Shown: positions 12,477 through 24,541 of the stretch, piece after piece | Position numbering within the stretch: the first letter of the stretch is position 1 | How the letters are laid out: the number at the start of each line of letters is the position of its first letter | Assembly: GCF_047654805.1 (NCBI RefSeq) | Contig: NZ_JASGIV010000001.1 | Location: forward strand, 1,116,001 to 1,180,000 | Reading direction: 5' to 3' | Length of the DNA stretch: 64,000 bases | Origin: Pelomonas sp047654805 | Lineage (GTDB): Bacteria; Pseudomonadota; Gammaproteobacteria; Burkholderiales; Burkholderiaceae_C | The notes under the pieces: model-generated | The model's database searches: none | What the model was told of the DNA's origin: nothing | Seen by the model: only the letters and a program-made list of their open reading frames with translations | Made by a program: the position numbers and the translations under genes

Positions 12477-13591
12477 GCTCCGCGTGCTGCGGCGAGCGCG
12501 CTTGCCGGCGGGCGCGGGGACAGGCGCTCCCGCAGCCGCAGCCCTGGCTTCTCGACCAGGTAGTGCAGGGCGGCGCCGACGGCCAGTACGGTGGCGGCGT
12601 AGACCGGGAACAGCGCTAGCCCGTGCCAAGGCAGGACGGGGGCGATCCAGGTGTGGACGGCATGCATGGCGAGCTTGTGGCTGAGGTAGAGGCTGTAGGA
12701 CACGGCAGCCAGCCAACTGGCACCCGGCACGGCCCGGCGGCCCAGCCAGCCCTGCGGCGCCGTGGCGGCCAGCACCAGCCCGCCGAAGCCCATCGACAGC
12801 AGCGGCCAGCCGACGGCGTTGGCCATCAGGCCAGTACGGTCTCTGAACAGCCAAAAGGCCAGGGCGGCGAGGGCGAGGCCGGCCAGTATCAGCAGTGTCG
12901 AGCGCGCCTGGAGCTTTACCCACAGTCCGGGCCGGTAGACGCGTAGCGCCGCCAGCATGACGCCGGCCAGCAGCCCGTCCAGGCGCATCCAGGTGGGATA
13001 GTAGATGTCCTCGATGAACCAGTTGCGGGGCGGTTGCAGGGCGTCGTTGTGCAGCCAGACGCCGGCTCGCAGTGCGACGCCGCCCAGCACCAGCAGCACG
13101 CACAGTGCGACGAAGCGCGCCGCCGAGGGGCGGCGCGTGAAGGCCCATGCCAGCAATGGGAAGAACAGGTAGAAATGCTCCTCCACGCACAGCGACCAGG
13201 CGTGCGAGAAGGCCTGGTTGCGACCGTAGTCGACGAAGAGGTTGAACGTGAAGCTGGCGAACTGCCATCCTGCCTCCAGCCCTGGCGCCTCGCGCAGCAC
13301 GGGGAAGGCGAGGTAGAGGGCCAGCACGACGGCGAAGGCCGGAAGGATGCGCCAGGCGCGGCGCCAATAGAAGTCCTGCAGCCTCAACGGCTCGCCGCGC
13401 TGCAAGCCGCGCAGCAACTGCGAGCCGATCAGGAAGCCGCTGAGCACGAAGAAGACATCCACGCCGGCCCAGCCAAAACGCGAGAGCCACTCGAAGCCTG
13501 GCCCAAGTCCGCCGACGAGGAAGGAGTGGAAGAGCATCACCCAGACGATGGCGAAGCTGCGCAGCAGGTCGAGACCGGGGAGGCGTGGCAT
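12473..13591 (-). CDS. Acyltransferase 3 family membrane protein (OafA/YrhL type)
   Basis: This 372-residue polytopic membrane protein begins with the family hallmark GLDLLRSFAIVWVMLFHSF and GWAGVDVFFVLSGFLIG, and has a central EEHFYLFFPLLAWAF segment with the conserved Glu and His. About ten hydrophobic helices follow. Such enzymes transfer acetyl or other acyl groups to cell-surface glycans, antibiotics or lipids. It is first in an operon with AraC, VOC and UvrA-like genes. The ATG at 13591 was chosen because it starts just before the conserved LLRS block. Acceptor unknown. Confidence 0.9.
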   Translation of the reverse strand: MPRLPGLDLLRSFAIVWVMLFHSFLVGGLGPGFEWLSRFGWAGVDVFFVLSGFLIGSQLLRGLQRGEPLRLQDFYWRRAWRILPAFAVVLALYLAFPVLREAPGLEAGWQFASFTFNLFVDYGRNQAFSHAWSLCVEEHFYLFFPLLAWAFTRRPSAARFVALCVLLVLGGVALRAGVWLHNDALQPPRNWFIEDIYYPTWMRLDGLLAGVMLAALRVYRPGLWVKLQARSTLLILAGLALAALAFWLFRDRTGLMANAVGWPLLSMGFGGLVLAATAPQGWLGRRAVPGASWLAAVSYSLYLSHKLAMHAVHTWIAPVLPWHGLALFPVYAATVLAVGAALHYLVEKPGLRLRERLSPRPPASALAAARGA

Positions 13592-13676
13592 GGGAGGCGG
13601 ATTGTGACCAGGGGGCGAGCTCCCCGGACGGCCTGGCTTTGACGCCGCGCCCCGTGTCGGGGGGGCTGATTGCCCG

Positions 13677-14369
13677 TCAGCCCGCGCGGCGGGCGTCCAG
13701 CTGGGCGCGCAGTTCCGCGACCTCGGCCGCCAGGTTGTTGCGGGCGGTGGTGGCGCCCACGAGTTCCATCTCGGCGGCCAGGCGTGCGTCGGACACGGCT
13801 GCCGAGTTCGCGACTTGGCGCTCCAGCTGCTGGCGCAGGTCGGCGAGCTGGGCGTCCTTGCCCTCGATGGCCAACTGGTCCTTGGCCTTGCCGACCAGAG
13901 CGTCGGAGGCGATGTCACGCGCATGGCGCAGTTCTATCGTCAACCGTTCCACGCTGGCCTCGCGTTCCGCCAGTCTGGCCAGCGCCTGGTCACGCTCGGT
14001 CGTGATCTGGGCCAGCCTGGCGTCGAGTTCGTCGCGCTGGGCCTCGGCCTGCTCGTTGGATTGCAGCGTTGCCGCCAGGTCGCCCTCAGCCTGTGCCAGG
14101 CGCTCGCGCACACGGCCGGCCGCGTCCTCGGCCAGCTGTCTTGCCCAGCTGCCCAGCGCGGCCGTCAGCGCCGCCGGCAACTCGGTGTCGAGCGCCGGCT
14201 CGGGCTGGCTCTGGCTGCTGCGCCAGGTGGTCAGATGCTGGTGGAGAGCTTGCACGGACGCCGTGCCCAGCGCGCCGCGCAAGCTGTCCATCGTTACCGG
14301 CTTGCCCTCGCTCGCCAGGCCCTGGGCAGCGGCGGCTACTTCGTCGAAAGTGATGTCTTGGCCTGCCAT
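13677..14369 (-). CDS. KfrA N-terminal-domain DNA-binding / coiled-coil protein
   Basis: This 230-residue protein has an N-terminal segment (ITFDEVAAAAQGLASEGKPV, then LRGALGTASVQALHQHLTTW) that matches the KfrA-type DNA-binding domain of plasmid and chromosomal proteins. From about residue 75 it is a long Ala/Glu/Gln/Arg-rich coiled coil. The ATG at 14369 has a GGA-type site upstream and is preferred over a TTG 12 bases earlier. KfrA on plasmids is a repressor and segregation helper; the chromosomal role is unknown. It lies downstream of aconitase behind a hairpin. Confidence 0.75.
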   Translation of the reverse strand: MAGQDITFDEVAAAAQGLASEGKPVTMDSLRGALGTASVQALHQHLTTWRSSQSQPEPALDTELPAALTAALGSWARQLAEDAAGRVRERLAQAEGDLAATLQSNEQAEAQRDELDARLAQITTERDQALARLAEREASVERLTIELRHARDIASDALVGKAKDQLAIEGKDAQLADLRQQLERQVANSAAVSDARLAAEMELVGATTARNNLAAEVAELRAQLDARRAG

Positions 14370-14389
14370 GTCGTTTTCCAATCAGGAGC

Positions 14390-14407
14390 GGGCGGCCAAT
14401 GCCGCCC
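14390..14407 (-). terminator. Hairpin between aconitase and KfrA-like gene
   Basis: The sequence has a 7-bp stem, GGGCGGC and GCCGCCC, with a CAAT loop. A 12-bp palindrome CCGCGGCCGCGG at 14455-14466 lies just after the aconitase stop on the minus strand. Neither is followed by a strong T tract, so termination is only plausible. Confidence 0.4.
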
Positions 14408-14470
14408 ACCTCCCCAGGGAAAGGCGACCGCCCGGGGGCATTCCTTAAATGTCCGCGGCCGCGGGTCCGA

Positions 14471-17194
<2,724 letters not shown>

Positions 17195-17271
17195 GGTTAC
17201 TCCTTTACGATTCCGGGCCATTCTGGCGAGCTTGTCGTGACTTGTGTAATTCCCGTCGTTAGGACTCGGGC

Positions 17272-18621
17272 ATGACCGCCCCGTCCGCTCGCCCGCGCCT
17301 ATTCCCGCTGACCTGGCCGTTGCTGCTGGAACTGCTGCTGGGTATTGGCATCGGCATCATCGGCACTGCGCTGGCGGCGCGGCTGTCGGATGACAGCGGT
17401 GCCGCTTTCGGCTTGGCCAACCAGGTCTTTGCGGCGCTGTTCGTGTTGTTCCGCGTCATTGGCGCTGGCGTCAGCGTGGCTGTTACGCAGGCGCTGGGAG
17501 CCGGCCGACGCGACCAGGCCGATGCCGTGGCTCGCGCGACTGTGGGCGCCAGCACGTGGCTGGGCGTGGGCGGTGCCGTCGCGGCGCTGGTGGCGGCCGG
17601 GCCCCTGCTGCGGCTGGTGAATGCGCCGCCGGAGGTCGCGCCGCTGGCGGGCACGCTGCTGCAGGCCCTGGCGCCGGCGCTGCTGATCGATGCGCTCAAC
17701 GCGACGATGGCCAGCGTCATGCGCGCCCACCTGCGCAGCCGCGAGGCGCTGATGGTGGTGATCGTCATCCAGGTCGTCACGCTGATCGTTGCGCTGCTGG
17801 CCATGCCGTATCTGGGCCTGGTTGGCTATGCGCTGGCCTGTCTGTGCGGGCGCGGCACCGGCTTGCTGCTGCACATCGTGTTGTGGAAGAGTCGCCTGAA
17901 CCTGCACCTGCAGCCACGTGACTGGTGGCGCATCGTGCGCGCTCCGCTGGCGACGGTGCTGCACATCGGCATTCCCGGCGCAGCGGAGAACATCTCCTGG
18001 CGCCTGGCCTTCATGACCAGCCTGGCCGCGGTGGCCCAGTTGGGTGCATTGGCGCTGGCCACGCACGCCTACACGATGCAGTTCCTGCACGTGATCCTGA
18101 TCTTTGGCCTGGCCGTTGCATTTGCCGTGGAGATCCTGGTCGGGCACATGATCGGTGCAGGCGAGTTGCATGCCGCCCACAAACTGGTGCGCAAGTCACT
18201 GGGGCTGGGGCTGGTCGTGGCGCTCGTGGTGTCGGGCTGCTTCGCGCTCGCCGGGCCCTGGCTGCTGAGGCAGTTCACGTCGGATCCGCGCATCATCGAA
18301 CTGGGCTGCACACTGCTGTGGTGGACGGTGCTGGTGGAACCCGGACGCGTCTTCAACATGGTGGTCATCAACGCGTTGCGGGCCACGGGCGACGCCCGCT
18401 ACCCCGTCTTGGCGGGCGCGGCGTCCATGGCGCTGGTGCTGGCCGGGGGCAGCTGGTTCCTGGGCATACACCTGGGCTGGGGCCTGGTTGGCGTGTGGAT
18501 TGCTTATGCCGCCGACGAATGGATCCGAGGCCTCCTGATGTGGCGCCGTTGGGCGACACTGGGGTGGTTGCCCCATGCCCGGGCGGCGCACCGCAAGTTG
18601 CGCCATGCAAAGGCCGGGTGA
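17272..18621 (+). CDS. MATE-family multidrug/toxin exporter
   Basis: This 449-residue integral membrane protein has about twelve helices and the two-fold repeat of MATE transporters. Recognisable blocks are GLANQVFAALFVLFRVIGAG and TQALGAGRRDQA in the first half, and HAYTMQFLHVILIFGLAVAF and VGHMIGAGE in the second half. MATE proteins export cationic compounds using sodium or proton gradients. It is alone between divergent aconitase and the nucleoside operon. Substrate unknown. Confidence 0.9.
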   Translation: MTAPSARPRLFPLTWPLLLELLLGIGIGIIGTALAARLSDDSGAAFGLANQVFAALFVLFRVIGAGVSVAVTQALGAGRRDQADAVARATVGASTWLGVGGAVAALVAAGPLLRLVNAPPEVAPLAGTLLQALAPALLIDALNATMASVMRAHLRSREALMVVIVIQVVTLIVALLAMPYLGLVGYALACLCGRGTGLLLHIVLWKSRLNLHLQPRDWWRIVRAPLATVLHIGIPGAAENISWRLAFMTSLAAVAQLGALALATHAYTMQFLHVILIFGLAVAFAVEILVGHMIGAGELHAAHKLVRKSLGLGLVVALVVSGCFALAGPWLLRQFTSDPRIIELGCTLLWWTVLVEPGRVFNMVVINALRATGDARYPVLAGAASMALVLAGGSWFLGIHLGWGLVGVWIAYAADEWIRGLLMWRRWATLGWLPHARAAHRKLRHAKAG

Positions 18622-18662
18622 ATCGGTATTTTCCTAGCCAGTAAAACTTGAGGGATGTTTTC

Positions 18663-18668
18663 TACAAT
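18663..18668 (+). promoter_or_regulatory. Candidate -10 box of the nucleoside operon
   Basis: TACAAT lies 31 bases before the first ATG of the operon. No convincing -35 box sits at the correct distance, so this is only a likely start region. Confidence 0.35.
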
Positions 18669-18699
18669 GCGCCCCTTTCGCCTTGCCCACGCCAATCCC

Positions 18700-19677
18700 A
18701 TGAAGTCTTCTCTGCCCCGCCTTGCCGCCCTGGCCCTGCTTGCCGGCTCCGCACTGGCCCAGGCCCAGCAGCCTGCGGTGATCTTCGACATGGGCGGCAA
18801 GTTCGACAAATCCTTCAACCAAGCCGGCTACCAGGGTGCCGAGCGCTGGAAGAAGGAGTCGGGAAAGACCTACCTCGAATTCGAGATCAGCAACGACACC
18901 CAGCGCGTGCAGGCCCTGCGCCGCATGGCCGAGCGAGGCGCCAGCCCCATCATCAGCATCGGTTTTGCCCAGGCGTCGGCGCTGCAGCAGGTGGCCAAGG
19001 ACTTCCCCAAGACACAGTTCGCCATCATCGATGCCAAGGTGGACCTGCCCAACGTGCAATCCGTCCTCTTCAAGGAGCAGGAAGGCAGCTATCTGGTCGG
19101 AGCCATGGCGGCCCTGGTCAGCAAGACCGGCAAGGTGGGCTTCGTCGGCGGCATGGACATCCCGCTGATCCGCAAGTTCCAGTGCGGCTACGAGCAGGGC
19201 GCCAAGGCGACCAACGCCAAGATCGAGGTGTTCTCGAACATGACGGGGACGACGTCCTCAGCCTGGAACGATCCGACCCGCGGCGGCGAGCTGGCCAAGG
19301 CCCAGTTCGCCAAGGGATCGGACGTGGTCTTCGCCGCCGCCGGCGGCACGGGTGTGGGTGTCTACCAGGCCGCCAAGGATGCGGGCAAGCTCGCCATCGG
19401 CGTGGACAGCAACCAGAACCACCTGCAGCCCGGCACCATGCTCACCTCGATGGTCAAGCGCGTGGACGTGGCCGTCTACAACGTGCTCAAGGCCTGGAAG
19501 CCCGGCGTGCAGGTGCTGGGCCTGAAGGAGGCAGGCGTGGACTACGCGGCCGACGAGCACAACGCCAAGCTGCTGACCCCGGCGCTGAAGACCAAGGTCG
19601 ACGCCGTCAAGGCCGACATCATTGCCGGCAAGGTGAAGGTGGCGGACTACATGGCGGACAACGCTTGTAAGTTCTGA
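18700..19677 (+). CDS. BMP-family nucleoside-binding lipoprotein-like periplasmic protein
   Basis: This 325-residue protein starts at the ATG giving a signal peptide MKSSLPRLAALALLAGSALA cleaved after AQA. An in-frame ATG 45 bases upstream, within the TACAAT promoter-like region, is rejected. The mature part matches basic membrane protein (BMP/Med) nucleoside receptors: DMGGKFDKSFNQAGYQGAER, GGMDIPLIRKFQCGYEQGA and AAGGTGVGVYQAAKDAG. Although many BMP proteins are lipoproteins, no lipobox Cys is seen, so this one is probably free in the periplasm. It is the first gene of the nucleoside uptake and salvage operon and supplies ligand to the three transporter genes after it. Confidence 0.92.
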   Translation: MKSSLPRLAALALLAGSALAQAQQPAVIFDMGGKFDKSFNQAGYQGAERWKKESGKTYLEFEISNDTQRVQALRRMAERGASPIISIGFAQASALQQVAKDFPKTQFAIIDAKVDLPNVQSVLFKEQEGSYLVGAMAALVSKTGKVGFVGGMDIPLIRKFQCGYEQGAKATNAKIEVFSNMTGTTSSAWNDPTRGGELAKAQFAKGSDVVFAAAGGTGVGVYQAAKDAGKLAIGVDSNQNHLQPGTMLTSMVKRVDVAVYNVLKAWKPGVQVLGLKEAGVDYAADEHNAKLLTPALKTKVDAVKADIIAGKVKVADYMADNACKF

Positions 19678-19682
19678 GCGGC

Positions 19683-21215
19683 ATGGCGCCCGCCGTCCGC
19701 CTCCAGGCGATTTCCAAGCGCTTCGGCGCGGTCCAGGCCAACCGCGAGGTCAGTTTCGACATCGCGGCCGGCAGCGTGCATGGCCTTGTCGGCGAGAACG
19801 GCGCGGGCAAGAGCACGCTGATGGCCATCCTGTATGGCTACTACCACGCCGACTCGGGCCACATCGAGGTCAACGGCCAACAGGTCCACATCGCGAACTC
19901 CCAGCAGGCCATCCAGCTGGGCATCGGCATGGTCCACCAGCACTTCATGCTGGTGGACACGCTGACCTGCCTCGAGAACATCATGCTGGGCGCCGAAGGG
20001 GGCTTCTTCCTGACGCCGTCCAAGGCCAAGGTGAGGGCGAAGCTCGAGGCGCTGATGGCCGAGACCGGCCTGCAGGTGCACCTGGATGCCCTGGTGAGCG
20101 AGCTGCCCGTGGGCGAGCTGCAGCGGCTGGAGATCCTGAAGGCGCTGTACCGTGGCGCCAAGATCCTGATCCTCGATGAACCCACTGCGGTGCTGACGCC
20201 GCAGGAGACCGACCAGCTCTTCGTCACGCTGCGCAAGCTGCAGCAACTTGGCACCACGCTCATCCTCATCACGCACAAGCTCAGGGAAGTCATGAGCCTG
20301 TGCGGCGCCGTCACGGTGATGCGCCAGGGCCAGGTCGTCGAGACGCGGGCCATTTCGCATTGGAGCGAGGAGGCACTGGCCGAATCCATGGTCGGGCGCA
20401 AGGTCACGCTGGGCCGGCCCGAAGGCCTGCAGGCGCATGCCGGCGAGGTCCGGCTGCAGGCCAGCGGCCTGAACCTGAAGCATGCCAATGGCGTTGCGGC
20501 CCTGAAGGACGTCAGCCTGACGCTGAAGGCCGGCGAGATCGTCGGCGTGGCCGGCGTGTCGGGCAATGGCCAGAGCGAACTGCTCGAGGTGTTGTCGGGC
20601 CTGCGCGCGCCGGAAGGCGGTCGCATGGAACTGGGCGGCAAGTCTTTCTCGCCGGATGCGTGGCTGGACACCTCCCAGGCCCGCCCGCTGCGGCTGGCCC
20701 ACGTGCCCGAAGACCGGCATGCGGTGGGCCTGGTCATGAGCTTTCCGGCCTGGGAATCCGCCGTGCTGGGCTACCAGGGCCTGCCCAAGTACCGCAAGGG
20801 CGCGTCAATGAATCATGCTGCGATGCGAGACGCCACCCGGCTGATGCAGGAGCGCTTCGACGTGCGCCCGCGCGACGAGAACCTCGGCTCCAGCAAGTTC
20901 TCAGGCGGCAACCAGCAAAAGCTCATCCTGGCCCGCGAGATCGGCGAGCAGCCGACCGTGCTGCTGGTAGGCCAGCCCACGCGCGGCGTGGACATCGGCG
21001 CCATCGAGTTCATCCATCACCAGCTGCGCGCGCTACGCGATGCCGGCTGTGCGGTACTGCTGGTCAGCAGCGAACTGGACGAGATCCTGGCGCTGGCGGA
21101 TCGCGTCGTCGTCATGAACTGTGGCCGCATCACCGGCGAACTCGCCATCGAAGACTGCGACGAGCGTCGCCTCGGCCTGTTGATGGCCGCGCAAGAAGAA
21201 CGAGCAGCGGCATGA
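19683..21215 (+). CDS. Nucleoside ABC transporter, double ATP-binding subunit
   Basis: This 510-residue protein has two fused nucleotide-binding domains. The first has a full Walker A (GENGAGKSTLMAI), Walker B ILILDEPTAVLTPQE and a degenerate signature (ELPVGELQRLEIL). The second has a degenerate Walker A (GVSGNGQSELLEV, no Lys) but a good signature SGGNQQKLILAREIG. This asymmetry is usual in sugar- and nucleoside-type ATPases. It follows the BMP gene by five bases and its stop overlaps the first permease start. Confidence 0.95.
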   Translation: MAPAVRLQAISKRFGAVQANREVSFDIAAGSVHGLVGENGAGKSTLMAILYGYYHADSGHIEVNGQQVHIANSQQAIQLGIGMVHQHFMLVDTLTCLENIMLGAEGGFFLTPSKAKVRAKLEALMAETGLQVHLDALVSELPVGELQRLEILKALYRGAKILILDEPTAVLTPQETDQLFVTLRKLQQLGTTLILITHKLREVMSLCGAVTVMRQGQVVETRAISHWSEEALAESMVGRKVTLGRPEGLQAHAGEVRLQASGLNLKHANGVAALKDVSLTLKAGEIVGVAGVSGNGQSELLEVLSGLRAPEGGRMELGGKSFSPDAWLDTSQARPLRLAHVPEDRHAVGLVMSFPAWESAVLGYQGLPKYRKGASMNHAAMRDATRLMQERFDVRPRDENLGSSKFSGGNQQKLILAREIGEQPTVLLVGQPTRGVDIGAIEFIHHQLRALRDAGCAVLLVSSELDEILALADRVVVMNCGRITGELAIEDCDERRLGLLMAAQEERAAA

Positions 21216-22321
21216 GCCAACCCCTGCAACTCCCCCGCTGGATCGACATCGGTCTGTTGCCGCTGTGGAACCTGGCCATCGCATTGCTGGTGGCCGGTCT
21301 GGTCGTCATGGTCATCGGTCACAGTCCCTGGCAGGCGCTGACCGTGCTGCTCAACGGTGCCCTGGGCAGCGTGCGCGGCCTGGGCTATTCGCTGTACTAC
21401 GCGACGACGTTCATCTTCACCGGCCTGGCGGTTGCGGTGGCCATTCACGCAGGACTGTTCAACATCGGTGGCGAAGGCCAGGCGACGCTGGGTGGCGTGG
21501 GCGTGGCGCTGGTTGCGCTGTGGCTGGGCGCCAAGCTGCCGGCCATCGTCATGCTGCCTCTGCTGGTGGTTGCTGCGGCCGGCTTCGGCATGCTTTGGGC
21601 GGCGTTGCCGGCCTACTTGCAGGCCTGGCGCGGCAGCCACGTCGTCATCACGACCATCATGTTCAACTTCCTCGCCGCGGGCCTGAACGGCTACCTGCTG
21701 GTGAACTGGCTGCGCCCGGCCGACAGCATGGCGGTGGAGTCCGCCGAGTTCGCCGAGAGCGCCCGCATGCCGGCGCTGCACCAGATTGCAGCGGCCTTCG
21801 GCGTCGAGCTGCCATCCTCGCCGCTGAACCTCAGTCTTGTCATCGCGCTGGTGGCCTGCGTGTTCGTGGGCTGGTTCCTGTGGAAGAGTGCTGCCGGCTA
21901 CGCCGTGCGTGCGGTCGGCAGCGCGCCGCGGGCAGCCCACTACGCCGGTATCCGGCCGCGCGCCCAGATCATGCTGGCCATGGCCATCTCCGGCGCGCTG
22001 GCCGGCATGGTGGGCATCAACGAGATCTCGGGCGTGCAGGGCAAGCTGACGCTGGACTTTGTCGCTGGCGCCGGCTTCACCGGCATCGCCGTGTCACTGA
22101 TGGGGCGCAACCATCCCTTCGGCATCGTGCTGGCCTCGCTGCTGTTCGGCGTGCTCTACCAGGGCGGTGTCGAGGTGTCGTTCGAGCTGCAGGGTTTCTC
22201 GCGCGAGATGGTCGTCACGGCGCAGGGGCTGATCGTGCTGTTCTCCGGCGCCATGGCCACGGTCAGCGCTCCGCTGTTCGCCCGGCTCTACGCGGCTTTG
22301 AAGGGAGGTCGCCGTGGATGA
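21212..22321 (+). CDS. Nucleoside ABC transporter permease 1
   Basis: This 369-residue permease has about nine to ten membrane helices and belongs to the BPD-transp-2 family that pairs with BMP receptors. The signature NIGGEGQATLGGVGVALVA lies after the third helix, followed by GLNGYLLVNWL and ISGVQGKLTLDFVAGAGFTG. The ATG at 21212 overlaps the ATPase stop (ATGA); longer in-frame extensions run inside the ATPase gene and are not real. It forms the membrane channel with the next gene product. Confidence 0.93.
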   Translation: MSQPLQLPRWIDIGLLPLWNLAIALLVAGLVVMVIGHSPWQALTVLLNGALGSVRGLGYSLYYATTFIFTGLAVAVAIHAGLFNIGGEGQATLGGVGVALVALWLGAKLPAIVMLPLLVVAAAGFGMLWAALPAYLQAWRGSHVVITTIMFNFLAAGLNGYLLVNWLRPADSMAVESAEFAESARMPALHQIAAAFGVELPSSPLNLSLVIALVACVFVGWFLWKSAAGYAVRAVGSAPRAAHYAGIRPRAQIMLAMAISGALAGMVGINEISGVQGKLTLDFVAGAGFTGIAVSLMGRNHPFGIVLASLLFGVLYQGGVEVSFELQGFSREMVVTAQGLIVLFSGAMATVSAPLFARLYAALKGGRRG

Positions 22322-23279
22322 AGTCCTGATTGCGTCGGTGCTGGCCTCCACGCTGCGTGTCAGTGCGCCGCTGCTGCTGTGCGCGATGGCCGGCGTGCTG
22401 TCCGAGCGTGCCGGCGTCATCGACCTGGGCCTTGAAGGCAAGATGCTGCTGGCAGCCTTCGCTGCGGCGGCCGCAGCCTCGGTCACGCATTCCACCGCGT
22501 GGGGCTTGCTGGCCGCCATCGTCGTGGCCAGTTCCGCATCCATGGTCCACGGCTTCGCCTGCGTGACGAACCGCGGCGACCAGGTCGTCTCAGGCGTGGC
22601 CCTGAACATGATCGCCGCGGGCCTGACCGTCGTGTTGGGCATCGCCTGGTTCCAGCAGGGCGGCCAGACACCGCCCATCGAACCCGACGTGCGCCTGACG
22701 GCCCTTGCCCAGGGCTTTGCCGAGCCGCGGCCGGGGAGCTGGTTCGCTTCGGTCTTCGGCCACGGCCTGCTGAGCCACAACGCGCTGGTCTACACGGCGT
22801 TCCTGATGGTGGCGGCGGTGTGGTTCTTCCTGGAGCGCACCCGCCCGGGCCTGCGCCTGCGAGCGGTCGGCGAGAACCCGGCCATGGTGGAGGCGGCTGG
22901 TATGTCCGTGCAGGGCCTGCGCTACCAGGCGCTGCTGATGAACGGCGTACTCTGCGGCCTGGCGGGCGCCTACCTGACGCTGGCACAGAACGCCTCCTTC
23001 TCTCCCAACATGACGGCCGGGCGCGGCTACATCGCGCTGGCCGCCATGATCTTCGGCAAGTGGAAGCCCCTGCCCACACTGGGCGCCTGCTTGCTGTTCG
23101 GCTTCCTGGATGCCGTGGCCATCCGCATGCAGGGCGTGCAGCTGCCGGGTATCGGCGAGGTGCCGGTGCAGTTGATCCAGGCGCTGCCCTATATCTTGAC
23201 GGTCGTGCTGCTCGCCGGCTTCATCGGTTCCGCCGTCGCCCCCCAGGCCCTCGGCCGGCCGTACGTGAAGGAGCGCTGA
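22314..23279 (+). CDS. Nucleoside ABC transporter permease 2
   Basis: This 321-residue permease starts at GTG 22314, eight bases inside the first permease gene, and shares its family: LSERAGVIDLGLEGKMLLAA, RLRAVGENPAMVEAAGMSV and AGRGYIALAAMIFGKWKP are typical. GTG is the best start because the region before the conserved first helix is short. A heterodimeric permease is the usual arrangement for this family. The next gene begins two bases later. Confidence 0.93.
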   Translation: MDEVLIASVLASTLRVSAPLLLCAMAGVLSERAGVIDLGLEGKMLLAAFAAAAAASVTHSTAWGLLAAIVVASSASMVHGFACVTNRGDQVVSGVALNMIAAGLTVVLGIAWFQQGGQTPPIEPDVRLTALAQGFAEPRPGSWFASVFGHGLLSHNALVYTAFLMVAAVWFFLERTRPGLRLRAVGENPAMVEAAGMSVQGLRYQALLMNGVLCGLAGAYLTLAQNASFSPNMTAGRGYIALAAMIFGKWKPLPTLGACLLFGFLDAVAIRMQGVQLPGIGEVPVQLIQALPYILTVVLLAGFIGSAVAPQALGRPYVKER

Positions 23280-23280
23280 G

Positions 23281-23697
23281 ATGGAACTCCCCCAAGGCCT
23301 GCTGGACCGCCTGCTCGCCGAGTCGCTGCGCGCCCGCGATTTCGCCCATGTGCCTTACTCGAAGTACCGGGTCGGCGTTGCCATCCTGGACGAGCAGGGC
23401 CGCATCCACATCGGCGCCAACATGGAAAACGCTTCCTATCCGCAGGGCTGGTGCGCCGAACCCTCTGCGCTGACGGCCATGATCATGGCTGGCGGCAAGC
23501 AGGCGAAAGTGGCGTTGGTGACCGGGCCCGGTCCCGAGATCATCACGCCCTGCGGCGGCTGCCGCCAGAAGCTCCGGGAGTTTTCCGTGCCCGAGGAGCT
23601 TATCGTCATCGCTGGCGACCCGGGCGGCATCCGCCAACGCTGGACCCTGGCCGAACTGCTGCCCCACAGCTTCGGGCCCAGTCACCTGAACTTCTGA
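23281..23697 (+). CDS. cdd: Cytidine deaminase
   Basis: This 138-residue protein deaminates cytidine and deoxycytidine to uridine forms. The zinc site is seen in WCAEPSALTAM (Cys, catalytic Glu) and PCGGCRQKLREF (two Cys), with NMENASYPQG before it and YSKYRVGVAI near residue 24. The length fits the small tetrameric class. It lies two bases after the transporter genes and seven before a purine nucleoside phosphorylase, so it handles imported nucleosides. Confidence 0.96.
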   Translation: MELPQGLLDRLLAESLRARDFAHVPYSKYRVGVAILDEQGRIHIGANMENASYPQGWCAEPSALTAMIMAGGKQAKVALVTGPGPEIITPCGGCRQKLREFSVPEELIVIAGDPGGIRQRWTLAELLPHSFGPSHLNF

Positions 23698-23704
23698 GGT
23701 TTCC

Positions 23705-24541
23705 ATGATCGACAACCAAAAGCTCGACGTCGCGATCACCGCGAGCGTCGACAAGCTGCAATCCCTGTTCGGCAATGCGCCCGAGGTGGCCGTGGTGCTG
23801 GGCTCCGGCTGGGCCGGCGCCGTCAGCCATGTGCAGGAGGCCAAGAATCTGCCTTACACGGAGTTGCCCGCATTCCCGCAGCCCAAGGTGGAGGGCCACG
23901 TCAACGAGATCGTCGTGGGGCACATCGGTGGCCAGCGCGTCATCTTCCTGCGTGGTCGTGCCCACACCTATGAAAGCGGCGATTGCACCGGCATGGCCGG
24001 CGCGCTGCGCACGCTCAAGCGCTGGGGCGTGAAGCTGCTGCTGCAGACCAACGCCTCGGGCTCGCTGCGCGGCCACATGCCGCCTGGCAGCCTGATGCTG
24101 ATCGCCGACCACATCAATGCGCCGCAGCGCAGCCCGCTCGTCGGCGAGCAGGGCAGCCACCGGTTCGTCGACATGGTCAACGCCTACGACGCCGATCTGC
24201 GAAAGCACGCGCTGGCCCTGGCCAAGCGGGAGAACCTGATGCTGGGCGAGGGCACCTACTGCTGGGCGCTGGGGCCGCAGTTCGAGACTGCCGCCGAGAT
24301 CCGCATGTTCGCTGCCTGGGGCGCCGATGCCGTGGGGATGAGCACCGTGCCCGAGACCATCCTGGCCCGCCACGCCGGCCTCAAGGTCATGGGCCTGGCG
24401 CTGATGACCAACATGGCCGCCGGCCTGTCCGCCGAGGCGCTGACCCACGACCTGACGCTTAAGCAGGCGCAGATATCTGGCGAGCGCGCCGCGGCCTTCC
24501 TGTCCGCATTGGTGGCCAGTCTCAAGGATGTGACGCTGTGA
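23705..24541 (+). CDS. Purine-nucleoside phosphorylase (trimeric class)
   Basis: This 278-residue enzyme splits purine nucleosides with phosphate into base and (deoxy)ribose 1-phosphate. Family marks are VVLGSGWAGAV near residue 35, RGRAHTYESGD, LQTNASGSL, WALGPQFETAAEIRMF with the substrate Glu, and ALMTNMAAGLS with the purine-binding Asn. The length fits the trimeric PNP group rather than the hexameric DeoD group. Its stop overlaps the GTG of deoC. Confidence 0.93.
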   Translation: MIDNQKLDVAITASVDKLQSLFGNAPEVAVVLGSGWAGAVSHVQEAKNLPYTELPAFPQPKVEGHVNEIVVGHIGGQRVIFLRGRAHTYESGDCTGMAGALRTLKRWGVKLLLQTNASGSLRGHMPPGSLMLIADHINAPQRSPLVGEQGSHRFVDMVNAYDADLRKHALALAKRENLMLGEGTYCWALGPQFETAAEIRMFAAWGADAVGMSTVPETILARHAGLKVMGLALMTNMAAGLSAEALTHDLTLKQAQISGERAAAFLSALVASLKDVTL

